Of a DNA stretch of 64,000 nt, positions 9,808-17,116 are shown piece after piece. The stretch is from the NCBI GenBank assembly GCA_017446885.1, contig JAFSOR010000009.1, positions 38,159-102,158 of the forward strand. The letters are read 5' to 3'. The notes below the pieces were generated by a model. The model was not told the DNA's origin. It saw nothing but the letters and a program-made list of their open reading frames with translations, and did no database searches. The DNA is from Spirochaetia bacterium. Its GTDB lineage: Bacteria; Spirochaetota; Spirochaetia; CADAEX01. A program made the position numbers and the translations under genes. How positions within the stretch are numbered: position 1 is the first letter of the stretch; each line of letters opens with the position of its first letter.

Positions 9808-9897
9808 GGGGTGGTGAGAAGAACGGTTTTCCTACGCCAGCATTACCTGGATCAGGTCAAAGGGTATAATCTCAGAGATTCATACGAATCCCACCCC
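9808..9897 (-). promoter_or_regulatory. TPP riboswitch (THI element)
   Basis: The minus strand carries the THI-box core CTGAGA, ACCCTTTGACCTGATC and GGTAATGCTGGCGTAGG in the right order. The ends form a perfect 7-bp P1 stem (GGGGTGG at 9897-9891 with CCACCCC at 9814-9808). The thiB Shine-Dalgarno starts at 9803, right after P1, which points to control of translation initiation by thiamine pyrophosphate. The element begins immediately after the tRNA-Asn terminator. Confidence 0.96.
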
Positions 9898-9929
9898 AAA
9901 AAAATTAAAAGGCTGCATTGCTGCAGCCT
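9898..9929 (-). terminator. intrinsic terminator of tRNA-Asn
   Basis: Minus-strand hairpin with stem GGCTGCA/TGCAGCC (9928-9922 and 9917-9911), a 4-base loop, then a T-rich tail running to the first base of the riboswitch. It separates the tRNA transcript from thiBPQ. Confidence 0.85.
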
Positions 9930-9935
9930 CAGTTT

Positions 9936-10008
9936 CTCCCCCGGACAGACTCGAACTGCCGACCTAGTGGTTAACAGCCACCCGCTCTACCGGCTGAGCT
10001 ACAGGGGA
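9936..10008 (-). tRNA. tRNA-Asn (anticodon GTT)
   Basis: A 73-base cloverleaf on the minus strand. The acceptor arm TCCCCTG pairs with CGGGGGA (with G-T), the anticodon loop CTGTTAA gives GTT, and the T-loop is TTCGAGT. The discriminator base is G, and CCA is not encoded. It has its own promoter inside the end of the NUDIX gene and a terminator 7 bases downstream. Confidence 0.95.
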
Positions 10009-10019
10009 ATGATGAATGT

Positions 10020-10048
10020 ATCTTAATTAAATGGGCACTTTGTGTCAA
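10020..10048 (-). promoter_or_regulatory. promoter of tRNA-Asn
   Basis: Minus strand: consensus -35 TTGACA (10048-10043), 17-base spacer, -10 TAAGAT (10025-10020). It lies across the stop region of the NUDIX gene; transcription would start about 5 bases before the tRNA. Confidence 0.75.
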
Positions 10049-10601
10049 GTGGATATTGCTTAATTATCTTTTTGCAGCCGTCGGCCAGAATAGTGTCGTG
10101 GTCAAAGGCCAGGAAACAGCCCCTGCTGTCTTTCTCAAGCACAATATCGCCATTCTTTATAGATACTATTTCTCCATCTGAATACTTTACAGTAAACCAT
10201 CGGGCATCCGATGCATCATCACCTGCTTTTATATCAAGCCTGCTCCGGTCCACCACAGTGCAGTAGGCGGCAGATACCACCCAGCCCCGGGGGTCGCGTC
10301 CAGGTGCGCTGTATACACCTAATAAGGAAGTCTCAACACCGGTAAGGCCAGTCTCTTCCTCAAGCTCCCGCGCGGCTGTCTGGGCAAGAGTCTCCCCCTT
10401 GTCGGCAAAACCGCCCGGGAATGCCCACCTGGTCATGAACGGATGCCCTTTGCGCTGTATCAGAAGCACTTCAAGGCCAAACTTGCTGCTCAAAGAGAAA
10501 AGCACGTTGTCGGCAGTCAGACATGGTTTGGGGTATTTGTCAGAATTATACTGACGGAGGAATTCCTCCTCCGTCAGACCATTTTTATCTTTTAGTTCCA
10601 T
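10023..10601 (-). CDS. NUDIX hydrolase
   Basis: A 192-residue protein that cleaves a nucleoside diphosphate linked to another group. The complete Nudix box is at residues 64-86 (G64, E70, R78, E79, E82, E83, G85), preceded by the usual RWAFPGG. The middle segment SAPGRDPRGWVVSAAY resembles ADP-ribose pyrophosphatases, but the substrate is not certain. The start overlaps the stop region of the upstream alcohol dehydrogenase (one-base gap, no clear Shine-Dalgarno), so translation is probably coupled. Confidence 0.88.
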   Translation of the reverse strand: MELKDKNGLTEEEFLRQYNSDKYPKPCLTADNVLFSLSSKFGLEVLLIQRKGHPFMTRWAFPGGFADKGETLAQTAARELEEETGLTGVETSLLGVYSAPGRDPRGWVVSAAYCTVVDRSRLDIKAGDDASDARWFTVKYSDGEIVSIKNGDIVLEKDSRGCFLAFDHDTILADGCKKIIKQYPLDTKCPFN

Positions 10602-10602
10602 A

Positions 10603-11820
10603 TCAGAAATCTACTTCTGTATCATAGTAGCAGCACTTAAGGAGTTTTTCCATCTCCTCCTGGTTAGGCTGCCGTGGGTTTGAGCCTGTGCATGCGTCTA
10701 AAATAGCATTCTTTGCAATCTCAGGAAGTCTCTCAAGGAATATCTTCTCCGGTACAAAGCCCTGTTCTGTAGGGTAGCTGTCTGCGCCGTAGTTCTTGAT
10801 GCAGTGCGGAATGTTCAGCTTGTCGTTGAAGCCTCTGATGTATGCAATCAGGTTTGCCAGCTTCTCATCGTCGTCCTTGCCGCCCAGCTTCATGTAATCT
10901 GCGATTACGCCATAGCGCTTCTTGGCCTCGGGGTTCTTTGCGTTGTATGCGATAACCTTAGGCAGGTACATAGCGTTTGCCGCACCGTGGATTATGTGGG
11001 CGCCCAGGTCTGCGAATACTGCTCCTGTCTTATGAGCCATGGAGTGCACGATTCCCAGGAGTCCAGATGAGAATGCAATACCTGCAAGGCACTGTGCGCT
11101 GTGCATGTTGTCTCTTGCTTTCATATTGCCGTTGTAGGAGTCTACCAGATCCCGCTGGATCATCTCTATTGCATGGATTGCAGGTGCATCGGTAAAGTCG
11201 CTGTGCACTGTGGATACATAAGCTTCTACAGCGTGGGTCAGTGCATCCATTCCAGTGTGTGCAACCAGCTTCTTTGGCATAGTCTCGGCCAGGTCAGGGT
11301 CTACGATTGCAACATCAGGGGTAATCTGGAAGTCTGCGATAGGGTATTTGATGCCTTTCTGGTAGTCGGTGATGATTGAGAATGCAGTTACCTCTGTAGC
11401 TGTTCCAGATGTGGATGATACAGCGCAGAACTTAGCCTTGGTCCTGAGCTTTGGAAGGCCGAACACCTTGCACATATCTGCAAATGTTGTCTCGGGGTAC
11501 TCATACTTAATCCACATAGCCTTTGCAGCATCGATAGGGGAACCGCCGCCTATTGCAACAATCCAGTCTGGCTTGAACTCCTGCATCACTGCAGCTCCTT
11601 TCATTACTGTATCTACTGATGGGTCTGGCTCGATTCCCTCAAACAGGGTAACTGTCATTCCAGCCTCTTCCAGGTATTTCTGTGCTCTGTCCAGGAATCC
11701 GAACTTCTTCATGCTGCCGCCGCCGACACAGATTATTGCTCTTTTTCCTTCCAGTGTCTTAAGAGCCTCAAGCGCTCCTTTGCCGTGGTAAATGTCTCTT
11801 GGATTGGTAAATCTCTGCAT
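10603..11820 (-). CDS. iron-containing alcohol dehydrogenase
   Basis: A 405-residue type III alcohol dehydrogenase, similar to NAD(P)H-dependent butanol/ethanol dehydrogenases. The N-terminal nucleotide fold contains GGGSPIDAAKAM. The iron site is built from the segment DALTHAVEAYVS and the histidines in HSMAHKTGAV and HGAANA. It would reduce an aldehyde to an alcohol in fermentation or detoxification. AAGGAG lies 9 bases before the ATG, and a good promoter precedes it. The NUDIX gene follows at once on the same transcript. Confidence 0.92.
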   Translation of the reverse strand: MQRFTNPRDIYHGKGALEALKTLEGKRAIICVGGGSMKKFGFLDRAQKYLEEAGMTVTLFEGIEPDPSVDTVMKGAAVMQEFKPDWIVAIGGGSPIDAAKAMWIKYEYPETTFADMCKVFGLPKLRTKAKFCAVSSTSGTATEVTAFSIITDYQKGIKYPIADFQITPDVAIVDPDLAETMPKKLVAHTGMDALTHAVEAYVSTVHSDFTDAPAIHAIEMIQRDLVDSYNGNMKARDNMHSAQCLAGIAFSSGLLGIVHSMAHKTGAVFADLGAHIIHGAANAMYLPKVIAYNAKNPEAKKRYGVIADYMKLGGKDDDEKLANLIAYIRGFNDKLNIPHCIKNYGADSYPTEQGFVPEKIFLERLPEIAKNAILDACTGSNPRQPNQEEMEKLLKCCYYDTEVDF

Positions 11821-11872
11821 ATTTAAATGCTCCTTATTGTGATTTAATTCTCATTATTAAGAACCATTCCTA

Positions 11873-11901
11873 ATTATATCTTGAAAGGGAAGAAATGTCT
11901 A
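11873..11901 (-). promoter_or_regulatory. promoter of the alcohol dehydrogenase gene
   Basis: Minus strand: -35 TAGACA (11901-11896), 17-base spacer, -10 TATAAT (11878-11873). The leader is about 45 bases. No complete Rex-type palindrome is evident in it. Confidence 0.7.
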
Positions 11902-11918
11902 TAAAATAAATAAAGTAC

Positions 11919-12623
11919 TTATTTTAACAATATCCGGTTGTTCTGCAGGCTGTCACGGAGTGCTGCAAAGCTTTTCTCTTCCACATCGATATATAGCTGT
12001 TTCTTTGCAACATCATCTAGGTAGTGGGCGTCGGAATCTGAAATTACAGGGTATTTTGCGTAATCCTTGGCATTGGCAGGGTTGAATACCTCGATAGCGG
12101 TGTAGTCGGCATCGGGTAGGAATCCCAGCTGAGATACTATGGAAAAGACTGGCTTATCCACATGGGCAGGGATAAAAAGGCCGTTCCTGAAAAACACCTC
12201 CTCCCTTACATCATCTATAGAAAGACCGCTTGCGTTTCCCAGATACTTTTCCACCTCGCCAAGAATCTCCTCGTTCTCATCCACATAGACCTGGTCGCCG
12301 AAAACATCGGGGTTGTTCGGGACATCAGGCATGTACTTATATACGAACTCGGAGAACTCCAGGGCTGTCTCCACATCCTCGAACAGGCACACCAGGTGTG
12401 CCTCCTCGCTGGAGGTAACCTCCATTCCATAAATGCTCCAGAGCCCCTGCTGTGCGCAGTTGGCCTTGAATGCAGGGCAGTTAAGGGCAGTGTTGTGGTC
12501 GGTCAGCGCCACCAGGTCAAGCCCTTTCTCCTTTGCACGCTCTGCAATGGCGGCAGGGGACATCTCCAACGAGGCGCATGGAGAGACACAGGAATGAATG
12601 TGGAAATCGGCCCGTACCAGCAT
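11919..12623 (-). CDS. PHP-domain phosphoesterase-like protein
   Basis: A 234-residue PHP-fold protein. Metal-ligand motifs are seen as DFHIHSC (residues 6-12), ALTDHNT and, near the end, SDSDAHY. PHP proteins hydrolyse phosphoesters; the substrate here is unknown. The start ATG overlaps the stop codon of the DRTGG gene (TGATG). It is the last gene of the operon DRTGG, CBS-ATPase, DRTGG, PHP. I recall such genes next to electron-bifurcating hydrogenase genes in clostridia; here the hydrogenase operon is 31 kb away. Confidence 0.82.
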   Translation of the reverse strand: MLVRADFHIHSCVSPCASLEMSPAAIAERAKEKGLDLVALTDHNTALNCPAFKANCAQQGLWSIYGMEVTSSEEAHLVCLFEDVETALEFSEFVYKYMPDVPNNPDVFGDQVYVDENEEILGEVEKYLGNASGLSIDDVREEVFFRNGLFIPAHVDKPVFSIVSQLGFLPDADYTAIEVFNPANAKDYAKYPVISDSDAHYLDDVAKKQLYIDVEEKSFAALRDSLQNNRILLK

Positions 12624-12955
12624 CAGCTGTTCATAGCTTTTGCAACTTTTGCAGAAGCATCAAACTGGGACTCGGCTGTCTTGAATATAGCAACGTCGTT
12701 GCCTTCGGCAGCTTCGATCATGTCGGATGGGATAGCCCGCTTGTTGCAGACCAGGATTGCCCTTATTCCAGCCAGTGTAGCCACTGCGATTGTGTTCTTA
12801 TGGGCCTGGATTGTTATAAGGATGGAATCGGATGGGGCGTTGGCCATGACATCGCTCAAGAGGTCGCCAGTGTAACCGGCCTTGATTTCAAAATCTTCCA
12901 TCTCTTTCTTTGTCTCTCTGGTGTAACCCAGTGCTTCTAAATCACTTACTTTCAT
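12623..12955 (-). CDS. DRTGG-domain-like small protein (second copy)
   Basis: A 110-residue protein of the family annotated with a DRTGG-type fold, which also occurs in front of phosphotransacetylase and HPr-kinase-like domains and may bind a small ligand. The segments SDVMANAPSDSILITIQAHKN and IRAILVCNKRAIPSDM match the family pattern of a short beta-alpha sensor. Function is unknown. It overlaps the CBS-ATPase gene by 14 bases at its start and the PHP gene by 1 base at its end, so the four genes are tightly coupled. Confidence 0.7.
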   Translation of the reverse strand: MKVSDLEALGYTRETKKEMEDFEIKAGYTGDLLSDVMANAPSDSILITIQAHKNTIAVATLAGIRAILVCNKRAIPSDMIEAAEGNDVAIFKTAESQFDASAKVAKAMNS

Positions 12956-13910
12956 CTTCTTCGTTCCCTAAATTTATTTTAATTTTTACTTCCGTACCTG
13001 TAACGTCGGAAGATATCTGGAAGTCATTGCTGACCCGCTTTACATTCGGAAGCCCCATTCCTGCGCCAAACCCCTGGGACCGTATCCATTCGCTTGCAGT
13101 GGAGAAACCGTCGGTAAGGGCTTTCTCCAGGTCTGGAATACCAGGACCTTTGTCCTGTGTCTTTATCATAATTGATTCGGGCAGAAGCTGGAATATAAGG
13201 ACACCGCCATCGGAATGGACAACCAGGTTTATCTCCAGCTCATAGGCTGCAATGGAGACACGGCGTATTATGCTCTGCTTGATTCCCCGCTCCTTAAGTA
13301 TCTTTTTAATCTCGGAGGTAACCTTTCCTGCGTTCTCGAAATCGTACTTATGGACAATGAACTGCCTGTATATTACTGTGTCGGGCCTGATGTCAGAAGG
13401 ATCCGGGTCGCTTAAGCGCATGTTAAGCTTGTCGTATTTCTGGAGCTGCTTGTTTATATTGTTCAGCATGGCCGCGGTAAGGTCGCGTGCAGTGATCATG
13501 CCGGTAAGCTCTTTGTTCTTGTTGATTACGGGGAACCGCCTGAATTTGAACTTGTTAAAGTAGTTGATGGCGAAGGAGATAGGCATTTCCTCCTCCAGCA
13601 TAATAACGTCGCGGGACATGTACTTGCTTACCTTGTCATCAAGGCTTCCGTTGTCGTAGCAGGCCATGATGTCATAGACGCTCAGGATTCCCGCCAGCCT
13701 GTTGCCGTCCACCACAGGGACTCCGGTAAGGCCGTTCTCTTTCATGGTATTCTTGGCATCCCGCATGGTATCATCTGGTGATACACGCATAGGATTTGCA
13801 TTCATAGCCTCTTTTACACGGACAGTATAAATGCTTTCCAGAATAACTTCGTGAGAATCGTTTACAAAAAGAAGATTATTTACATTTCCCAAGTAATTTC
13901 CCCAATTCAA
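12942..13910 (-). CDS. CBS-pair protein with RsbW-like ATPase domain
   Basis: About 322 residues if the TTG at 13910 is used. Two CBS domains (about residues 35-155) are expected to bind an adenine nucleotide. They are followed by a GHKL ATPase domain like that of anti-sigma kinases RsbW/SpoIIAB (about 185-320), with the G-boxes seen as QDKGPGIPDLEKA and QGFGAGMGLPNVKRV. The start is uncertain: no ATG occurs before residue 36, and a second TTG at codon 7 has GGGGA about 6 bases upstream. The 5' end overlaps the preceding DRTGG gene. Probable role is signal-dependent protein kinase or switch. Confidence 0.75.
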   Translation of the reverse strand: MNWGNYLGNVNNLLFVNDSHEVILESIYTVRVKEAMNANPMRVSPDDTMRDAKNTMKENGLTGVPVVDGNRLAGILSVYDIMACYDNGSLDDKVSKYMSRDVIMLEEEMPISFAINYFNKFKFRRFPVINKNKELTGMITARDLTAAMLNNINKQLQKYDKLNMRLSDPDPSDIRPDTVIYRQFIVHKYDFENAGKVTSEIKKILKERGIKQSIIRRVSIAAYELEINLVVHSDGGVLIFQLLPESIMIKTQDKGPGIPDLEKALTDGFSTASEWIRSQGFGAGMGLPNVKRVSNDFQISSDVTGTEVKIKINLGNEEDESK

Positions 13911-14220
13911 TGCAGGTGGTAAACATATTGTTCTTGGTGGAAATAAGGGTAAGCCCAGATTCCTCTGCCAGGGTCTTCATGGATGTCTGAGGGCGCTTGC
14001 CGTTTATAAGGATTACTCCGCGGGCTTCCACAATGTCGGCAGTACGTACAACCTGGTCAGTTGTAAGGGCTGTAACCAAAATTCTGTTATCTTCATCTCC
14101 CACCAGAACCTCGCTCATCATGTCTCCGGCAGAAACATTCTCTATAACAGCTGTATCAAAATCATTGCCTTTGTTAATTATCTCGCAGCTTATATGCTCA
14201 ACAATCTCTTTGAAAGTCAT
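13876..14220 (-). CDS. DRTGG-domain-like small protein (first copy)
   Basis: A 114-residue protein, first gene of the four-gene operon. It is a paralogue in type of the gene at 12623-12955: both show a segment of the pattern SAGDMMSEVL/SDVM, a strand with RILVTA/SILITI, and a valine-rich ILINGKRP/ILVCNKRA end. A ligand-binding or protein-docking role is inferred from the fold only. AGGGA lies just before the ATG, and a 17-base-spaced promoter precedes it. Confidence 0.7.
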   Translation of the reverse strand: MTFKEIVEHISCEIINKGNDFDTAVIENVSAGDMMSEVLVGDEDNRILVTALTTDQVVRTADIVEARGVILINGKRPQTSMKTLAEESGLTLISTKNNMFTTCIELGKLLGKCK

Positions 14221-14252
14221 ATTCCCTATTGCCTCTTATAGCGTTTGGACTT

Positions 14253-14281
14253 ATTGTAATGGCTTTATACGGAAAAAACAA
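14253..14281 (-). promoter_or_regulatory. promoter of the DRTGG/CBS-ATPase/PHP operon
   Basis: Minus strand: -35 TTGTTT (14281-14276), 17-base spacer, -10 TACAAT (14258-14253). It lies in the 80-base gap between the EamA gene and the operon. Confidence 0.65.
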
Positions 14282-14300
14282 GATAGTTATTTAAAATTAT

Positions 14301-15197
14301 TTATTTATTGCTTCTGGACAGTTCGGCAATCACAACCCCGCTTAAGATCAGCACAGCACCCAGCACAGCGTAGATGCTGAAAGGCTCTCCCAATATTATG
14401 GAGGACTCTATGAGTGTGAACAACGGAATCAGATAGATGAAGTTGTTGGTCTTGGCAGCACCCAGTGCCAATGTGGCCTTGCCCCAGATAGCGTATGCCA
14501 TGGTGGATGCGAAAAAAGCCAGCATAAGGAGGTTGAATGCGTTCGCGGGTTTGATAAAGAGTGCAGGCTCGAAAGGAGCTTTGGTCAGAAAGTAGAGTGG
14601 CAGGATTGTAACCACAGCCCAGAAAAATGTTTTACGGGTTATATAAATGGCCGGGTACCTGCTATCCACCAGCTTAAGGATGATGGAGTAGAACCCCCAG
14701 GAGACCACCGATATAAGTGCCAGGAAACAGCTTGCAGGCTGAATGTATGGCATTGCAATGCCGTTGTAAACTACCAAAAGCACCCCGGCCAGGGCTATAA
14801 GCCCGCCTATGGTTATCTGTCTGGTTATCCGCTCGCTCTTAAGGAAACGGCTTGCCAGGAATATTGTAGCCAATGGGGCAGTTGCCACTATTATAGCCAC
14901 ATTTGCAGGTGTTGACAGCTGGATTGCATAGGTTTCGCCTAAAAAGTAGAGCGAGCCTCCTGTTATTCCCAAAGCCAATTCCAAAAGCTCTGTCTTAAGC
15001 GATTCCGGTTTATGGAAATGAGGATAGAATGGAATAGTCAGCAGATAGGCCAGGACAAACCGGTATACAAACAGGTCTATAGGCTTGAAATCGTTCAACA
15101 GGACCTTTGTGGAGACAAATGTGGAGCTCCAGAACAGTATAGTTATCAAAATGAGTATGTAATATATGAAATTGCTGTTTTTCCCAGTGCTTCTCAT
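14301..15197 (-). CDS. EamA-family (DMT superfamily) transporter
   Basis: A 298-residue membrane protein with about ten hydrophobic helices in two EamA repeats. The family opening FWSSTFVSTKVLL is at the start of helix 1, and ALIALAGVLLVVYNG-like helices close the first repeat. Members export amino acids, nucleotides or other metabolites; the substrate is not predictable. No clear Shine-Dalgarno precedes the ATG. It is divergent from pgi. Confidence 0.88.
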   Translation of the reverse strand: MRSTGKNSNFIYYILILITILFWSSTFVSTKVLLNDFKPIDLFVYRFVLAYLLTIPFYPHFHKPESLKTELLELALGITGGSLYFLGETYAIQLSTPANVAIIVATAPLATIFLASRFLKSERITRQITIGGLIALAGVLLVVYNGIAMPYIQPASCFLALISVVSWGFYSIILKLVDSRYPAIYITRKTFFWAVVTILPLYFLTKAPFEPALFIKPANAFNLLMLAFFASTMAYAIWGKATLALGAAKTNNFIYLIPLFTLIESSIILGEPFSIYAVLGAVLILSGVVIAELSRSNK

Positions 15198-15212
15198 AGC
15201 TTCTAATATGAT

Positions 15213-15269
15213 TTGACAAATATTCCGATAAGAATATTATATATAAAAAGGATTTAAGTCTATCGGAAT
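15213..15269 (+). promoter_or_regulatory. pgi promoter with flanking inverted repeat
   Basis: -35 TTGACA (15213-15218), a 16-base spacer and -10 TATTAT (15235-15240). A perfect 9-base inverted repeat, ATTCCGATA (15222-15230) and TATCGGAAT (15261-15269), has one arm in the spacer and the other touching the pgi start codon. This layout suits a repressor binding two half-sites or a DNA loop. Confidence 0.6.
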
Positions 15270-16827
15270 GAATTATTTTGACCTGACAGAGACAGAAGCC
15301 TACAGAAAACTGTGTGCCTACCAGAAGGAAAAACCTGAGCTCAAGAAGCTGCTTACACCCGAGGCAGTCAAAAAATATATCGCACCTGCCGGAAAGGAAC
15401 TCTGGTTCAGCTATGCTGGAAAGGGCATTACACCGGAGCTTCTTGAGCTTTGCCAGAGCCTTGCGTCTGAGCAGGAGTGCATTGCCAAATACAAAGACCT
15501 CCTTGCAGGCGGCATTGCCAATAAAGGGGAAAACCGCGCTGTGATGCACCACCTTTGCCGCAGTGCAGAGGGCCTTCCTACCTCTGGCAAGTCGGCTTCC
15601 AATGCTGCTTTCTATGAAAAAGAGAAAAAATCTTTCTATGAATTTGCGGACAAAGTCAGGTCTGGGGCTGTAAAAAGCAGCACTGGAAAGCTTTTTGATA
15701 CCGTGGTGCAGGTCGGCATAGGGGGCTCGGGGCTCGGTCCCAAGGCTCTTTATCAGGGGCTTTATAACTATTGCCAGGCCGATAGAGTCACTCCTGTCCT
15801 GAAAGCATATTTTATATCCAATATAGACCCGGACGAGCCACTTTCGGTCCTTTCCGAAATAAACCCCGAGACTACGCTGTTCATTCTGGTAACCAAGAGC
15901 GGCACCACACTGGAGACCCTTTCCAACTATGCTTTTGTAAAAGAAATCATACATAAAAGATGTCCGGCCGTAACCTTGGAAAAACAGACTGTAACTGTAA
16001 CTGCCATAAATTCGCCGCTGGACGATAAAGAGCAGTTCCTGGCTGTGTTCCATATAGACGACTATGTGGGTGGCCGGTTCTCTGCATCAAGCGCCTGTGC
16101 CGGAGTGCTTGTTTCTTTGGCCTTTGGGCCTGATATATTCAGCCGGTTCCTGGAAGGAGCCCACTATAGCGACATTCTTGCTTTGAATGAAAGGGCAGTT
16201 GAGAATGCTTCCCTCATGGATGCGATTCTCGATGTCATAGATGTCAATATCCGGCACATCCCGGTAGAGGCCGTAATACCATATTCTGCAGCCCTGGCTC
16301 CTTTTGTCAGACATCTGCAGCAGCTCTATATGGAAAGCAACGGAAAGCCTGCCCCTTATGCCACATGTCCTGTGATTTTTGAGTCTGTGGGGACCGACTG
16401 CCAGCACTCATTCTTCCAGCAGCTGCATCAGGGAAAAGTGGAGATGCCTGTAGAATTCATAGGCTTTAAGCACAGCCAGCTGGGGTGCGATATTCAGTAC
16501 AAAGGCTCAAGTTCCCAGAACAAGCTGAATGCAAACCTGGCTGCCCAGATAACTGCATTTGCCCTGGGGCGGAGCAGCACAGACCTTAACAAAAGCTTCC
16601 CCGGAGGCCGTGCCACATCGCTATTATATGGCGAGCGTCTTACACCCGAGACTTTGGGCTCGCTCTTTGCCCACTTCGAGAACAAGGTTATGTTCCAGGG
16701 CTTCCTGTGGAATATAAACTCTTACGACCAGGAGGGTGTAATGCTGGGCAAAGAGTTGGCAAAGGCTGCTCTTGATATGGATAATAACGACAGCCCGATC
16801 CTGCAGAGCTACTATTCTTTCTTCTGA
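15268..16827 (+). CDS. pgi: glucose-6-phosphate isomerase
   Basis: Interconverts glucose 6-phosphate and fructose 6-phosphate in glycolysis. The 519-residue protein has the sugar-phosphate-binding loop VQVGIGGSGLGPKAL, the SIS-type segment LVTKSGTTLETLSN, and the family segment HSFFQQLHQG. The ribosome site is weak: AAGGA lies about 16 bases upstream, and CGGA abuts the ATG. Downstream lie two minus-strand terminator-like hairpins shared with the convergent cdd gene. Confidence 0.95.
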   Translation: MNYFDLTETEAYRKLCAYQKEKPELKKLLTPEAVKKYIAPAGKELWFSYAGKGITPELLELCQSLASEQECIAKYKDLLAGGIANKGENRAVMHHLCRSAEGLPTSGKSASNAAFYEKEKKSFYEFADKVRSGAVKSSTGKLFDTVVQVGIGGSGLGPKALYQGLYNYCQADRVTPVLKAYFISNIDPDEPLSVLSEINPETTLFILVTKSGTTLETLSNYAFVKEIIHKRCPAVTLEKQTVTVTAINSPLDDKEQFLAVFHIDDYVGGRFSASSACAGVLVSLAFGPDIFSRFLEGAHYSDILALNERAVENASLMDAILDVIDVNIRHIPVEAVIPYSAALAPFVRHLQQLYMESNGKPAPYATCPVIFESVGTDCQHSFFQQLHQGKVEMPVEFIGFKHSQLGCDIQYKGSSSQNKLNANLAAQITAFALGRSSTDLNKSFPGGRATSLLYGERLTPETLGSLFAHFENKVMFQGFLWNINSYDQEGVMLGKELAKAALDMDNNDSPILQSYYSFF

Positions 16828-16835
16828 TTCAGGGT

Positions 16836-16882
16836 AAAAAAAATCCTGCCGGCATTGCTACGGGGAAAAGAAGCCGGCAGGA
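16836..16882 (-). terminator. intrinsic terminator (unit 1)
   Basis: Minus-strand hairpin: stem TCCTGCCGGC/GCCGGCAGGA (16882-16873 and 16853-16844), 19-base loop, then eight T. The stem could also form in the pgi mRNA, but there no T-run follows it. Confidence 0.75.
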
Positions 16883-16958
16883 AACACATAAAAGGAGGTT
16901 TATGAAAAGATTTCTCATCTTTCATAAACTAAACCATCCAGAGCTTTTATAGTTACAT
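16836..16958 (-). ncRNA. candidate small RNA, unit 1 of a tandem pair
   Basis: The minus-strand unit starts ATGTAACT near 16958 and runs 123 bases to a T8 run. It holds an internal hairpin with arms GTTTATGAAAGAT and ATCTTTTCATAAAC and ends in a strong terminator hairpin. A second unit of 125 bases with the same opening, spacing and end lies directly upstream. It has no plausible reading frame. It could be a small RNA, a duplicated 3' UTR of cdd, or a simple double terminator. Confidence 0.4.
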
Positions 16959-16985
16959 CTTTTTCAAAAAATTATTCTGTTCTCG

Positions 16986-17028
16986 AAAAAAAAGAAACCT
17001 GCTGGGAAAGGAGAGAACCAGCAGGTTT
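16986..17028 (-). terminator. intrinsic terminator (unit 2)
   Basis: Minus-strand hairpin: stem AAACCTGCTGG/CCAGCAGGTTT (17028-17018 and 17005-16995), 12-base loop, one C, then eight T. It is the first terminator after cdd. Confidence 0.75.
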
Positions 17029-17110
17029 GCATTTGAATTATTGGAAGAAAACTTTTTAGTTTTTTATCGCTTTGTACTAACTAAACAATTCACCCCTTTC
17101 ACAGTTACAT
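16986..17110 (-). ncRNA. candidate small RNA, unit 2 of a tandem pair
   Basis: The minus-strand unit starts ATGTAACT at 17110, a few bases inside the cdd-side end of the intergenic region, and ends in T8 at 16986. Over the first 40 bases it aligns with unit 1 (shared ATGTAACT, AAAG and GTTTAGTT blocks at the same distances). Its middle holds an AAAACT/AGTTTT hairpin and its end a GC-rich CCTGCTGG hairpin. The T-rich sequence before it is also shared with unit 1. Confidence 0.4.
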
Positions 17111-17116
17111 AAAAAA

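Noticed and set aside
15010..16053. Minus-strand frame of 347 codons opposite pgi
   Set aside because: It covers pgi and the EamA gene end in the wrong frame; no recognisable domain.
16902..16952. A 16-codon plus-strand frame with AAGGAGG three bases before its ATG
   Set aside because: It lies in the arm of a hairpin of the minus-strand tandem units, the spacing is too short, and the second unit has no matching frame.
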